A stretch of 64,000 bases of DNA, from contig NZ_CP054038.1 of the NCBI RefSeq assembly GCF_013282805.1, positions 2,728,001 through 2,792,000 of the forward strand, in the 5' to 3' direction. The notes under the pieces were generated by a model. It was given only the letters and a program-made list of their open reading frames with translations. It had not been told where the DNA came from and searched no databases. Source of the DNA: Microbacterium hominis. Its GTDB lineage: Bacteria > Actinomycetota > Actinomycetes > Actinomycetales > Microbacteriaceae. Position 1 is the stretch's first letter. Every line of letters starts with the position of its first letter. Below, piece after piece: positions 1 through 9,638 of this stretch. A program made the position numbers and the translations under genes.

Positions 1-1099
1 AGGTCACCTCGAGCTCGCCGGAGATGATCTGCTCCTGGAGTGCGGCCAGCTCGTCGAGCAGGCCCTCGGGCAGCTGCGACTCGAAGTCGTGGAACGACGA
101 CAGGCCCACGCCCTCGTTCTCCAGCGTGCCCACGTAGGGGGTCACGTCGAAGTCGCCGGTGGCGGCCTGCATGGTGGCGTCGAACACGGCCGAGTCGATG
201 CGCTTCATGATCGAGACGAGCAGGATGTCGGCGACCGAGGTGTCGACCTCGGCGAGGTCGGAGTCCACACCGAGCATCAGCGTCGAGGCGCCGCTGTCGG
301 CGATCGCGTCACGGGCCGACTGGTAGATCGGGCCGCCGACGGGCAGGATCACGTCGACGCCCTGGTCGAGGATGCCCTGCGCGGTCTGCTTGGCGGTGTC
401 GTTCGCGGCGAAGCCACCGGTCATCGAGCCGTCCTGGGCGTCGACGTCCCAGCCGAGGGTCTCGACGGAGGCGCCCTTGTCCTCGTTGTACTTCTCGACG
501 CCCTCGACGAAGCCGTCCATGAAGATCGTGACGGGCGGGATCGGGATGCCGCCGAAGGTGCCGACCTTGTTCACACCGGTCTCCGCCGACCACGCCGCCG
601 CGGCGTAGCCGCCGAGGTACGCGGCCTGCACGGTGTCGAACTGCAGCGGCTTGATGTTCGGGGCATCGGGTGCGCCGTCGCCGTCGGCGTCGGCCAGGTC
701 GTCGATGATCGCGTAGTCGATGTCGGGGTTGGCCGTGGCCGAGGCGATGGTGTCCGCCGACAGCTTGAAGCCGACCGAGACGATGAACGTGCAGCCCTCG
801 GCGATCAGGTTCTCGAGGTTCGGCGCGTAGTCGTTGGCCGAGCTGGACTCGACCTCGATGGGCTCCACGCCCAGCTCCTCCGCCGCGCGCTCCATGCCCT
901 CGAGCGCCGACTGGTTGAACGACTTGTCGTTGAAGCCGCCGTCGTCGGAGACGAGGCAGGGGGTGAACCCTTCGATGGGCTCGGCGCCTGCGGATTCGGA
1001 CGGGGTCGCCTCGGGTGCCGAGCCACAACCGGCAAGGGCGAGCAGAAGGCCCGCGGCGGCGGTCACGCCGACGAGCTTCTTGGTGCGAGAGATGGTCAA
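1..1099 (-). CDS. BMP-family ABC transporter substrate-binding lipoprotein (3' end outside window)
   Basis: This is the solute-binding component of a BmpA/Med-type ABC importer, a family that usually binds nucleosides, and it would sit on the outer face of the membrane. Translation from TTG at 1099 gives a basic N-terminus, a short hydrophobic helix and a lipobox LAGC with Cys25 as the lipidation site. After that come the family-typical stretches GGFNDKSFNQSALEGM and IVSVGFKLSADTIA and a later VILPVGGPIYQSA. The TTG start was chosen because GGAGG lies 5 nt upstream. About 366 codons are present, close to full length, and the C-terminus runs off the left edge. Nucleoside specificity is inferred from the family only; the permease and ATPase genes are not in view. 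Confidence 0.85.
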   Translation of the reverse strand, partial: MTISRTKKLVGVTAAAGLLLALAGCGSAPEATPSESAGAEPIEGFTPCLVSDDGGFNDKSFNQSALEGMERAAEELGVEPIEVESSSANDYAPNLENLIAEGCTFIVSVGFKLSADTIASATANPDIDYAIIDDLADADGDGAPDAPNIKPLQFDTVQAAYLGGYAAAAWSAETGVNKVGTFGGIPIPPVTIFMDGFVEGVEKYNEDKGASVETLGWDVDAQDGSMTGGFAANDTAKQTAQGILDQGVDVILPVGGPIYQSARDAIADSGASTLMLGVDSDLAEVDTSVADILLVSIMKRIDSAVFDATMQAATGDFDVTPYVGTLENEGVGLSSFHDFESQLPEGLLDELAALQEQIISGELEVT

Positions 1100-1248
1100 C
1101 TCGGCCTCCACTGTGTCGCCCCGCGTCTCTCACGGGGACTGTACGAAGTTACCTACTGTGACGGGCGGGTTGCGTGCACGCGGGCCCGTCGAGCGCGAAT
1201 GGTTACAAAGACGCAACTTCCCGATACGCGCCCGTAAGGAACGCCCGG

Positions 1249-2364
1249 TCAGAGCACGTCGCCGCGACCGGTCAGCTTGAGGGCGTCGACGACGCCCTTC
1301 ACCCGCTGCGCGTGCTCCGACGTGGTCACCAGCAGCGCGTCGGGGGTGTCCACGACGACGATGTCCCGCACCCCGACGAGGCTGATCACCCGCTGCGTCT
1401 GGCTCACCACGATTCCGCTGGCGGCATCGGAGAGGATGCGGGCGTTCTCGCCGAGGATGGCGAGGTCGTTCTTGCGGCCGTGGGAGTTGAGCTTGGCCAG
1501 GCTCGCGAAGTCGCCGACGTCGTCCCAGTCGAAGTGCCCCGGGATCACGGCCAGCCGACCCTTCTCGGCGGCGGGCTCGGCGACCGAGTAGTCGATCGCG
1601 ATCTTCTTGAGGGTCGGCCAGACGCGGTCGACCACGGGCCCGCGTGCGTCGCGATCGTCCCAGGCTTCGGCGAGCTCGAGCAGGCCCGCGTGCAGCTCCG
1701 GCTCCTGCTGCGCGATCTCGGCCAGAAGCACGTCGGCCCGCGAGATGAACATGCCCGCGTTCCACAGGTACGAGCGGTCCGCGAAGTACTCCTTCGCCGT
1801 CTCCAGATCGGGCTTCTCGACGAACCGCTCCACCGTCGCCGCCTCGGGGGCGCCGTCGACGATCAGCTCCCCGGCCTTCTTGATGTAGCCGAATCCGACG
1901 GAGGGCTCGGTGGGCGGGATGCCGATCGTGCAGATGTAGCCCTCGCGTGCGACGGCGATCGCCTGGCGGACCGCCCAGTCGAACAGGTGCGGAACCCGGA
2001 TCACGTGGTCGGCGGCGAACGAGCCGATGATGACGCCCGGCTCGCGTCGGGCGAGGATCGCCGCGGCGAGCCCGATCGCGGCGGTCGAGTCGCGCGGCTC
2101 CGACTCCAGGAACACGTTCGGGTCGGGGATGCCGGGCAGCTCGCGCTCCACGGCGGCACGGTGCGCGCGCCCGGTGACCACCGCGATCCGGTCCGGGCCC
2201 GCCAGCGGCTCGAGGCGGTCCCACGTGTCGCGCAGCAGCGTCTGCCCCGAGCCGGTCAGGTCGTGCAGGAACTTCGGCGCGTCCGCGCGGGACAGCGGCC
2301 ACAGGCGGCTTCCGATCCCTCCGGCGGGGATCACGGCGTAGAAGTCCTCGATCGGCTCAGGCAT
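1249..2364 (-). CDS. manC: Mannose-1-phosphate guanylyltransferase
   Basis: The enzyme makes GDP-mannose from mannose-1-phosphate and GTP for glycolipid, glycan and capsule synthesis in the cytoplasm. The 371-residue protein opens with the nucleotidyltransferase signature PAGGIGSRLWPLSRADAPKF (residues about 13-32). It also has VTGRAHR and the FVEKP sugar-phosphate motif, and its length matches the short actinobacterial, monofunctional form without a C-terminal isomerase domain. The ATG at 2364 is preceded by TAGCCT (plus-strand 2371-2376) with a 6-nt gap and no Shine-Dalgarno sequence, so the mRNA is probably leaderless. It is divergent from sdhC across a 278-bp gap and lies upstream, on the same strand, of the BMP lipoprotein gene. 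Confidence 0.92.
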   Translation of the reverse strand: MPEPIEDFYAVIPAGGIGSRLWPLSRADAPKFLHDLTGSGQTLLRDTWDRLEPLAGPDRIAVVTGRAHRAAVERELPGIPDPNVFLESEPRDSTAAIGLAAAILARREPGVIIGSFAADHVIRVPHLFDWAVRQAIAVAREGYICTIGIPPTEPSVGFGYIKKAGELIVDGAPEAATVERFVEKPDLETAKEYFADRSYLWNAGMFISRADVLLAEIAQQEPELHAGLLELAEAWDDRDARGPVVDRVWPTLKKIAIDYSVAEPAAEKGRLAVIPGHFDWDDVGDFASLAKLNSHGRKNDLAILGENARILSDAASGIVVSQTQRVISLVGVRDIVVVDTPDALLVTTSEHAQRVKGVVDALKLTGRGDVL

Positions 2365-2446
2365 GGCACCAGGCTAGCCGTCGCCGGCCGCCTCGCTTCA
2401 CGGGGATCCGGGCACCGGTCGCGCGGAGCACGACCGGTGGGCGCCG

Positions 2447-2464
2447 CAAGAACCGCGGTTCTTG
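2447..2464. repeat. Perfect 18-bp palindrome in the manC-sdhC divergent region
   Basis: CAAGAACCGCGGTTCTTG reads identically on both strands. It lies about 75 bp upstream of a TAGGAT hexamer (2538-2543) that could be a -10 element for sdhC. A regulator-binding site is the simplest reading; this is inference from symmetry and position only. Confidence 0.5.
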
Positions 2465-2642
2465 ACTCACCGGAAGATCCCGAGGGGAACGGGACCGATA
2501 AGGGTCGCCTTCGTCGCCGGGCGCTCAGAGCGGGGAATAGGATGAAGAAAGCGTCCGCGCGACGCCGTCGATCCGCCCCCAGACGGATCGACCTCGGGGC
2601 CTCGAGTCGCCCCACCACGTTTTCGATCCAGGGAGGACGGCC

Positions 2643-3077
2643 GTGTCTGCTCCAGCGCGCGTCACACCGTCGGTATCCGAGACCACTTCCCGCACCCCCC
2701 GAGGCACGCTGTATCGCGGCAACGAGGGCATGTGGTCGTGGGTTCTGCACCGCATCACCGGCATCGCGATCTTCTTCTTCCTTCTCGTGCATGTGCTCGA
2801 CACGGCGCTCATCCGGGTCTCCCCCGAGGCGTACGACGCGGTCATCGGCACCTACAAGAACCCGATCATGGGGATCGGCGAGGTCGCCCTCGTCGGGGCG
2901 ATCGCGTACCACGCCTACAACGGCCTGCGCATCATCCTCGTGGACTTCTGGTCCTGGGCCACGCGACACCAGCGTCAGCTGTGGTGGGGCGTGCTGGGCC
3001 TGTGGGTGGTGACGATGCTGGGCTTCACCCCGCGTCACCTCATCAACGTGTTCTCGCAGATCGGAGGGGGCCACTGA
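2643..3077 (+). CDS. sdhC: Succinate dehydrogenase cytochrome b556 subunit
   Basis: This is a membrane anchor subunit of complex II, helping to bind haem b and the quinone. The 144-residue protein has three hydrophobic helices and the conserved [19 protein letters not shown] segment with the probable haem/quinone-region histidines. The GTG start follows a strong GGGAGGA sequence. Its TGA (3075-3077) shares one base with the sdhD ATG, so the two are translationally coupled. It is the first gene of sdhCDAB. The 5' region is long and holds an 18-bp palindrome and a possible TAGGAT -10 element at 2538. Confidence 0.95.
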   Translation: MSAPARVTPSVSETTSRTPRGTLYRGNEGMWSWVLHRITGIAIFFFLLVHVLDTALIRVSPEAYDAVIGTYKNPIMGIGEVALVGAIAYHAYNGLRIILVDFWSWATRHQRQLWWGVLGLWVVTMLGFTPRHLINVFSQIGGGH

Positions 3078-3529
3078 TGTCCCAGGCCATCGCCGACCCG
3101 CGCGCCCCCCAGCGGACCGTGCGCCGCTCGGGTCCGAACCTCGAGAAGTGGGGCTGGATCTACATGCGCGCCTCGGGCGTGCTGCTGATCGTGCTGATCT
3201 TCGGACACCTGTTCGTCAACCTGATGGTGGGCGAAGGCATCCACGGGATCGACTTCGCCTTCGTGGCCGGCAAGCTCGCCTCGCCGTTCTGGCAGTGGTG
3301 GGACGTGCTGATGCTGTGGCTGGCGCTCATCCACGGTGCGAACGGCATGCGCACGATCGTCAACGACTACGTCACCCACGAGGGCACGCGCAAGGTGCTC
3401 GTGTGGGCGCTGTGGCTGTCGGCCGGATTCCTGATCCTGCTCGGCACCCTCGTGGTCTTCACCTTCGACCCGTGCATCCCGAACCTGTCCGACGGCAGCA
3501 TCCTCACCGAGATCTGCAGCGCCGCCTGA
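3077..3529 (+). CDS. sdhD: Succinate dehydrogenase hydrophobic membrane anchor subunit
   Basis: This is the second membrane anchor of complex II, 150 residues with three transmembrane helices. The conserved [19 protein letters not shown] stretch near residue 25 and the [18 protein letters not shown] stretch near residue 85 mark the family. It is translationally coupled to sdhC through a one-base stop/start overlap and followed after 41 nt by sdhA. The C-terminus ends in a short cysteine-containing tail ([21 protein letters not shown]), which I cannot explain functionally. Confidence 0.93.
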   Translation: MSQAIADPRAPQRTVRRSGPNLEKWGWIYMRASGVLLIVLIFGHLFVNLMVGEGIHGIDFAFVAGKLASPFWQWWDVLMLWLALIHGANGMRTIVNDYVTHEGTRKVLVWALWLSAGFLILLGTLVVFTFDPCIPNLSDGSILTEICSAA

Positions 3530-3570
3530 GCGCTCCCGACGAGCAAGAGACAACCCGAGGCATTTCACAC

Positions 3571-5376
3571 GTGAGCACCCAGACTGCAGACAGCTACGTC
3601 AAGGACGGCGTCCACTACCACCAGTTCGACATCGTGATCGTCGGCGCCGGCGGCGCCGGCATGCGCGCGGCCATCGAGGCCGGTCCCGGCGCGAAGACCG
3701 CCGTGATCAGCAAGCTCTACCCGACCCGCTCGCACACCGGTGCCGCGCAGGGCGGGATGGCGGCGGCCCTGGCCAACGTCGAAGAGGACTCGTGGGAGTG
3801 GCACACTTTCGACACCGTCAAGGGCGGCGACTACCTCGTCGACCAGGACGCCGCCGAGATCCTCGCCAAGGAGGCCATCGACGCGGTCATCGACCTCGAG
3901 AACATGGGCCTGCCCTTCAACCGCACGCCCGAGGGCAAGATCGACCAGCGCCGCTTCGGCGGGCACACCGCCGACCACGGCAAGACCCCGGTGCGCCGCG
4001 CCTGCTACGCCGCCGACCGCACCGGCCACATGATCCTGCAGACGCTGTTCCAGAACTGCGTCAAGCTCGGCATCAACTTCTTCAACGAGTTCTACGTGCT
4101 CGACCTCATCACGGTGAAGAAGGACGACGGCACCACCGAGATCGCCGGCGTCGTCGCGTACGAGCTCGCCACGGGCGAACTGCACGTCTTCCACTCGAAG
4201 GCCGTCATCTTCGCCACCGGCGGCTTCGGAAAGATCTTCAAGACGACCTCGAACGCCCACACCCTCACCGGTGACGGCGTCGGGATCATCTGGCGCAAGG
4301 GCCTGCCCCTGGAGGACATGGAGTTCTTCCAGTTCCATCCGACCGGCCTCGCCGGGCTCGGCATCCTCCTCACCGAGGGGGCCCGCGGCGAGGGCGCGAT
4401 CCTCCGCAACGTCAGCGGCGAGCGGTTCATGGAGCGCTACGCCCCCACCATCAAGGACCTCGCGCCGCGCGACATCGTCAGCCGCTGCATGGTCCAGGAG
4501 GTGGCCGAGGGCCGCGGCGCCGGGCCTCACCGCGACTACGTGCTCCTGGACTGCACGCACCTGGGCGCCGAGGTGCTCGAGACCAAGCTCCCCGACATCA
4601 CGGAGTTCGCCCGCACCTACCTCGGGGTCGACCCCGTGGTCGAGCCGGTGCCGGTCATGCCGACCGCCCACTACGCGATGGGCGGCATCCCGACCAACAA
4701 CGACGCCCAGGTGCTCAGCGACAACACCACGGTGGTGCCCGGCCTGTACGCCGCCGGCGAGTGCGCGTGCGTCTCGGTGCACGGCTCCAACCGCCTCGGC
4801 ACCAACTCCCTCCTCGACATCAACGTCTTCGGCAAGCGCGCCGGTCGCAACGCGGTGCAGTACGTGCAGACAGCCGACTTCGTGCCGCTGCCCGAGGACC
4901 CGGCCGCCGAGGTGCGGGGTCTGATCGAGGGGCTGCGCGCCAACCAGGGCACCGAGCGCATCGCGGTCCTGCGCAAGAAGCTGCAGGACGAGATGGACCG
5001 CAAGGCCCAGGTGTTCCGCACCGAGGAGTCGCTGGGCGAGGTGCTCGAGGTGATCGAGGAGCTGCGCGAGCGGTACAAGAACATCCACGTCGACGACAAG
5101 GGCAAGCGGTTCAACACCGACCTGCTCGAGGCCGTCGAGCTGGGCTTCCTCCTCGACATCGCCGAGGTCGTCGTCGTCACCGCCAGGAACCGCAAGGAGA
5201 GCCGCGGCGGCCACATGCGCGACGACTTCCCCAAGCGCGACGACGAGAACTACATGCAGCACACGATGGCGTACCTGTCGGGCGATGCCGGATCGGCCAA
5301 CGCCGATGACCACATCCGCCTGGATTGGAAGCCCGTCGTCGTGACCCGCTACCAGCCGATGGAGAGGAAGTACTGA
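3571..5376 (+). CDS. sdhA: Succinate dehydrogenase flavoprotein subunit
   Basis: This is the catalytic subunit of complex II; it oxidises succinate to fumarate and passes electrons through FAD to SdhB. The 601-residue protein has the FAD dinucleotide motif [15 protein letters not shown] (residues 23-37) and the covalent flavin site [11 protein letters not shown], with His55 as the attachment residue. It also has the catalytic region [14 protein letters not shown], and the C-terminal [11 protein letters not shown] motif. The GTG at 3571 was taken as start because translation from there aligns with the family N-terminus; longer upstream reading would run back through sdhD. Its stop shares one base with the sdhB ATG. 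Confidence 0.96.
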   Translation: MSTQTADSYVKDGVHYHQFDIVIVGAGGAGMRAAIEAGPGAKTAVISKLYPTRSHTGAAQGGMAAALANVEEDSWEWHTFDTVKGGDYLVDQDAAEILAKEAIDAVIDLENMGLPFNRTPEGKIDQRRFGGHTADHGKTPVRRACYAADRTGHMILQTLFQNCVKLGINFFNEFYVLDLITVKKDDGTTEIAGVVAYELATGELHVFHSKAVIFATGGFGKIFKTTSNAHTLTGDGVGIIWRKGLPLEDMEFFQFHPTGLAGLGILLTEGARGEGAILRNVSGERFMERYAPTIKDLAPRDIVSRCMVQEVAEGRGAGPHRDYVLLDCTHLGAEVLETKLPDITEFARTYLGVDPVVEPVPVMPTAHYAMGGIPTNNDAQVLSDNTTVVPGLYAAGECACVSVHGSNRLGTNSLLDINVFGKRAGRNAVQYVQTADFVPLPEDPAAEVRGLIEGLRANQGTERIAVLRKKLQDEMDRKAQVFRTEESLGEVLEVIEELRERYKNIHVDDKGKRFNTDLLEAVELGFLLDIAEVVVVTARNRKESRGGHMRDDFPKRDDENYMQHTMAYLSGDAGSANADDHIRLDWKPVVVTRYQPMERKY

Positions 5377-6155
5377 TGTCGACGACGCTCGTCGAAACCG
5401 ACGCACCCGTCGAGACCGAGACTGCGGCCGACACCGGCATCCAGTCCTTCCTCGTGACCTTCATCATCCGTCGCTTCGACCCCGAGGTGGACGAGGAGCC
5501 GCGCTGGGTGGACTACGACGTCGAGCTGTTCTCCACCGACCGCGTGCTCGACGCGCTGCACAAGATCAAGTGGGAGGTCGACGGGTCGCTGACGTTCCGA
5601 CGCTCCTGCGCGCACGGCATCTGCGGATCCGACGCGATGCGCATCAACGGCCGCAACCGGCTCGCGTGCAAGACGCTGATCAAGGACCTCGACATCTCGC
5701 AGCCGATCTACGTCGAGGCGATCAAGGGCCTGCCGCTGGAGAAGGACCTCGTCGTCGACATGGAGCCCTTCTTCGCGTCGTACCGCGAGGTGCAGCCGTT
5801 CCTCATCGCGAACTCGAAGCCCGAGCCCGGCAAGGAGCGCGTGCAGTCGATCGTGGACCGCGAGGTCTTCGACGACACGACCAAGTGCATCCTGTGCGCG
5901 GCGTGCACCTCGTCGTGCCCCGTGTTCTGGACCGACGGCCAGTACTTCGGCCCGGCCGCGATCGTCAACGCGCACCGCTTCATCTTCGACTCGCGCGACG
6001 ATGCGGGCGACGTGCGCCTGGACATCCTCAACGACAAGGAGGGCGTGTGGCGCTGCCGCACGACCTTCAACTGCACCGAGGCGTGCCCGCGCGGCATCGA
6101 GGTGACCAAGGCGATCGCAGAGGTCAAGCAGGCGGTCCTGAGCGGGCGCTCCTAG
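5376..6155 (+). CDS. sdhB: Succinate dehydrogenase iron-sulfur subunit
   Basis: This is the electron-transfer subunit of complex II, 259 residues, at the cytoplasmic face. The [2Fe-2S] ligands are Cys78, Cys83, Asp86 and Cys98, with the same spacing and the same Asp ligand as the E. coli protein (55/60/63/75). The C-terminal half carries CILCAACTSSCP and CRTTFNCTEACP, which bind the [4Fe-4S] and [3Fe-4S] clusters. The N-terminus is about 20 residues longer than in E. coli. The ATG overlaps the sdhA stop by one base, and it ends the sdhCDAB operon; the next gene begins 6 nt later. Confidence 0.96.
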   Translation: MSTTLVETDAPVETETAADTGIQSFLVTFIIRRFDPEVDEEPRWVDYDVELFSTDRVLDALHKIKWEVDGSLTFRRSCAHGICGSDAMRINGRNRLACKTLIKDLDISQPIYVEAIKGLPLEKDLVVDMEPFFASYREVQPFLIANSKPEPGKERVQSIVDREVFDDTTKCILCAACTSSCPVFWTDGQYFGPAAIVNAHRFIFDSRDDAGDVRLDILNDKEGVWRCRTTFNCTEACPRGIEVTKAIAEVKQAVLSGRS

Positions 6156-6161
6156 CCCTCC

Positions 6162-7373
6162 ATGACGCAGGCCCGGCGCGACGACGCGCTCACCGCGCAC
6201 CCGCCGCGCTCCCGCACGCGTGCCGCCGTCACCGCGGCGTACGCCGCCCAGGGCCTCGGCTACGCGGTGATCGTCACGTCGCTGCCCGCCCTGAAGGCGC
6301 GCCAGGACGTCGACGACACCGTCGTGTCTCTGATCGTGCTGGGCGTGGCCCTCGCCGCCGCCGGCGGATCGCTGGTCGCCAACGCCCTGGCCGTGCGCTT
6401 CAGCAGTCGGGTCGGGCTGGTCACGGGGCTGGCGCTGCAGGGCGCCGCCCTGCCGCTGATCGCCGTTCCGCTCCCCTTCCCGCTCTTCGCCGCGGCGTTC
6501 GCACTGTTCGGGGTGGGACTCGGGTGCGTCGACGCCGCGGTGGCGATGCAGGGCGTCGCCGTGCAGCGCGCGGGCGGCCGGCCGATGCTCGGCGGCTTCT
6601 TCGCCGCCCTCACCGCCGCCGCGATCGCGGGGGCCCTGCTCGTGTCGGCGTTCGCGCTGACCGCCACGGCCGCAGGGATCGCACTGGCGGTTGCGGGGGT
6701 CGTGGCGCTGAGCATCGCCGCCGTCGGCGCGCGCCTGTTCGCTCGCGAGACACCGGTCGCGCCGGAGGGGGCCGGAGGCACGCACGGCCGCCTCCCGCGC
6801 GCCGGAATCTGGGCGTTCGGATTCGTGATCCTGGCGGTGTTCGTGGCCGACTCCGCGGTGAGCACGTGGAGCACCGTCTACCTGCACGACGACCTCGACG
6901 CCCTCGGCTGGGTGGCACCGCTCGGCTACGCCGCCTACCAGGGCGCCGTCCTGGTCACCCGCCTTGCGACCGACCGACTCGTGCTCACGATCGGACGCGC
7001 TCCGCTGGTGGCCACGGCCGCGCTGGTATCGGCTGCCGGCTGCGCGGCGGTCGCCCTGCTCCCCTTCGCCTCCGCCGCCGTGATCGGCTTCGCCCTGGCC
7101 GGCGTGGCGACCGGGGTGCTCGTGCCGGTGACCTTCGACGCCGCCGGCGACCTGGATGCCGCGCACAGCGACCAGGTGATCGCCCGCGTCAACCTCTTCA
7201 ACTACGCCGGGGCGATTCTCGGAGCCGTCGTGCTCGGACTTCTCGCCGACGGACCGGGCCTGGGTGCCGCCTTCCTCCTCCCGGCGGCGGCGCTGCTCGC
7301 GGTGCTGCTCGTCGTGCCCCGGTTCCGCCGCCCGCTCGCGTGGGCCGCGAGCGCGGCATCCACCTCTCGCTAG
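6162..7373 (+). CDS. MFS transporter
   Basis: This is a 12-helix major facilitator protein of 403 residues in the inner membrane. Alternating hydrophobic segments fill the protein, with the motif-A-like loop ALAVRFSSRVGLV after the second helix and the second-half equivalent ATDRLVLTIGRAPLV. The substrate cannot be read from the sequence. It starts 6 nt after sdhB with no clear ribosome site, so it may be translated by read-through from the sdh mRNA. Its TAG stop is also the first three bases of the TAGTCT promoter hexamer of the next gene. Confidence 0.82.
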   Translation: MTQARRDDALTAHPPRSRTRAAVTAAYAAQGLGYAVIVTSLPALKARQDVDDTVVSLIVLGVALAAAGGSLVANALAVRFSSRVGLVTGLALQGAALPLIAVPLPFPLFAAAFALFGVGLGCVDAAVAMQGVAVQRAGGRPMLGGFFAALTAAAIAGALLVSAFALTATAAGIALAVAGVVALSIAAVGARLFARETPVAPEGAGGTHGRLPRAGIWAFGFVILAVFVADSAVSTWSTVYLHDDLDALGWVAPLGYAAYQGAVLVTRLATDRLVLTIGRAPLVATAALVSAAGCAAVALLPFASAAVIGFALAGVATGVLVPVTFDAAGDLDAAHSDQVIARVNLFNYAGAILGAVVLGLLADGPGLGAAFLLPAAALLAVLLVVPRFRRPLAWAASAASTSR

Positions 7374-7382
7374 TCTGGCGGG

Positions 7383-8612
7383 GTGAGCCGCACACCGCAC
7401 CGCACCACGCGCGTCGAAGCGGACGCGGCCCAGCGCGAGGAGGAGACGCTCCGCGCGCGCTGGGAAGCCACGCAGGAGGCCCTGCGCGAACGCTTCGACG
7501 AACCGCTCAGCCGCGCGACCAGGATCACCCAGAGGACCCTGGCGTGGTTCCCCGTGCGGGTGTGGCGGCACTTCCTGCAGCACAACGGATTCCTTCTCGC
7601 CGCCGGGGTGAGCTATCAGGCGCTGTTCGCCACCTTCGCCGCGATCTACGTGGCGTTCGCGATCGCGGGGCTCTGGCTCGGGGGCAGCGAGCAGGCGATC
7701 CAGGGGCTCATCGACCTGATCAACAGCTACATACCGGGCCTGATCGCCCCCGAGGGCGGGCTGTTCACGCCCGACCAGGTGACCGAGATCGCGACCTCCA
7801 GCGCCGGGGTGCTCGGCATCACGGGTGCGATCGCGCTCGGCGCGCTGCTGTGGACCGCGATCGGGTTCGTCACCTTCACCCGGCGCGCGGTGCGCGACAT
7901 CTTCGGCCTGCCCCCGGATCTGCGCAGCTACGTCTACCTGAAGGCCCGCGACTTCGTCGGCGCGATCGCGTTCGCGCTGGCGCTCGTGCTCGGCTTCGCC
8001 GCGACCTCGATCGGCACCTGGGCGCTGCATCTCGTGTTCAGCCTGTTCGGCTGGAGCGATGCGTCGGGGTGGTACGTGGGCGCGACCCGCGTGGGCACGA
8101 TCCTCATCTCGTTCGCGATCTTCACTGCCGCGCTCGGCGCCCTGATCCGGTTCCTCACCGGCACGAAGCTCCCCTGGCGGCGCATCCTGCCCGGTGCGCT
8201 CCTCGGCGGCGCGGCCATCACCGTGCTGCAGCTGTTCACCGGCTGGCTCTTCATCTACACGCCCACCAACGCTCTGCTGGCGACCTTCGCGATCTTCGTC
8301 GGTCTGCTGCTGTGGTTCCGCATCATCGGCATCATCATGCTCGTCGCCGCCGCATGGGTCGCCGTGTCGGCCAGCGACGAGGATGTCCCGCTGCTGCCGC
8401 AGACCGAGGCCGAGCGGGTCGCCGCCGAGCACGCGGCGCTGCTCGTGGCCGCGCAGGTGCGGCTGCGCACGGCGCAGGAAGCGAGGGAGGAGGCGCCCTG
8501 GTACCGCCGGTGGATCGACGACCGGGCCGTGAGCGAGGCCGAGTCCGAGCTCGCCGAGGTCGAGGCCGTCGCTCCCCCCGCGCCGCGCAAGGGATCGTCG
8601 CTGTTCGAATGA
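7383..8612 (+). CDS. YihY/BrkB-family inner membrane protein
   Basis: This is a polytopic membrane protein of 409 residues from the YihY/BrkB family (once called ribonuclease BN in error); the molecular role is unknown. Family marks include FLQHNGFLLAAGVSYQALFA near residue 62 and the RRILPGALLGGAAITVLQ segment, plus five or six hydrophobic helices. A charged, probably coiled-coil tail of about 80 residues rich in Glu and Arg follows the last helix. The GTG at 7383 has TAGTCT 6 nt upstream and no Shine-Dalgarno site, so leaderless translation is likely. Confidence 0.85.
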   Translation: MSRTPHRTTRVEADAAQREEETLRARWEATQEALRERFDEPLSRATRITQRTLAWFPVRVWRHFLQHNGFLLAAGVSYQALFATFAAIYVAFAIAGLWLGGSEQAIQGLIDLINSYIPGLIAPEGGLFTPDQVTEIATSSAGVLGITGAIALGALLWTAIGFVTFTRRAVRDIFGLPPDLRSYVYLKARDFVGAIAFALALVLGFAATSIGTWALHLVFSLFGWSDASGWYVGATRVGTILISFAIFTAALGALIRFLTGTKLPWRRILPGALLGGAAITVLQLFTGWLFIYTPTNALLATFAIFVGLLLWFRIIGIIMLVAAAWVAVSASDEDVPLLPQTEAERVAAEHAALLVAAQVRLRTAQEAREEAPWYRRWIDDRAVSEAESELAEVEAVAPPAPRKGSSLFE

Positions 8613-8657
8613 CCCCGCGGCGCGGCGGTGTCCGGGGCGCTCATTAGGCTGGAGGGC

Positions 8658-9524
8658 GTGTCTCGCCGCGTCCGCATCGCCTCTGTCAACGTCAACGGCA
8701 TCCGCGCCGCCGTCCGCAAGGGCATGATCGAGTGGCTCGACCAGGCCGACGTCGATGTGATGGCGCTGCAGGAGGTGCGTGCCACGCTCGACGAGCTGCA
8801 CACGGCCCTGCCCGGCTGGCAGATCGTCAACGACGAGGCGCTCGCCAAGGGGCGGGCCGGCGTCGCGGTGGCCAGCCGCCTGCCGTCGGTGGCGGTGCGC
8901 AGGGTTCTCGGCCCCGACGACCTCGACGCCCCCGACCGGGCCGACTGGGCGGGGCGATGGATCGAGGCCGACTTCGACATCGACGGCGAAGCGCTGACGG
9001 TGGTGAGCGCCTACGTGCACACCGGAGAGGCCGACACCCCCAAGCAGGACGCGAAGTGGGCCTTCCTCGATGCGATGGAGGCGCGCCTTCCGCAGCTGCA
9101 GGCGCGGTCTCCCCTGGCCCTGGTGATGGGCGACCTCAACGTCGGGCATCGCGAGCTCGACATCCGCAACTGGAAGGGCAACGTCAAGAAGTCCGGCTTC
9201 CTCCCGCGCGAGCGGGCGTACTTCGACCGCATGCTGGGCGCTTCCGGCGAGACGGTGCAGGCCGTCGACGGCACCACCGGCATCGGCCTCGGCTGGGTCG
9301 ACGTCGGCCGGCGCTTCCACGGCGATGTCGAGGGACCGTACTCGTGGTGGTCGATGCGCGGCCGCGCGTTCGACAACGACACCGGGTGGCGCATCGACTA
9401 CCACCTGGCCAGCCCCGCGCTGTCCGAGCGGGTGACCGACTACCGCATCTTCCGCGCGTCGGCCTGGGACACGCGCTTCAGCGATCACGCGCCCGTCGTG
9501 GCCGACTACACGATCGGCGCCTGA
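8658..9524 (+). CDS. xthA: Exodeoxyribonuclease III
   Basis: This is an AP endonuclease and 3'-5' exonuclease for base-excision repair. The 288-residue protein shows the exonuclease/endonuclease/phosphatase fold: VNVNGIRAAVRKG at the N-terminus, the metal-binding Glu in ALQEVRAT, MGDLNVGHRELDIRNWKGN with the catalytic Asp-Asn pair, WRIDYHLAS and the terminal FSDHAPVVADY. The GTG at 8658 was chosen because a TAGGCT hexamer lies 7 nt upstream, the spacing seen in many leaderless starts here; an in-frame start at 8628 would put this promoter inside the gene. Convergent overlap is absent and trpS follows after 114 nt. Confidence 0.94.
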   Translation: MSRRVRIASVNVNGIRAAVRKGMIEWLDQADVDVMALQEVRATLDELHTALPGWQIVNDEALAKGRAGVAVASRLPSVAVRRVLGPDDLDAPDRADWAGRWIEADFDIDGEALTVVSAYVHTGEADTPKQDAKWAFLDAMEARLPQLQARSPLALVMGDLNVGHRELDIRNWKGNVKKSGFLPRERAYFDRMLGASGETVQAVDGTTGIGLGWVDVGRRFHGDVEGPYSWWSMRGRAFDNDTGWRIDYHLASPALSERVTDYRIFRASAWDTRFSDHAPVVADYTIGA

Positions 9525-9638
9525 CCGCCTCCGGCGTGAACGGGCCGCCACCCGCACGCCCGCCCGCGACCGCCCCGCGGCCCGAAGAGGCCGTCGCGCG
9601 GCGGCGGGCGCGGCATCCATCGCCCTAGAATCGATCGG

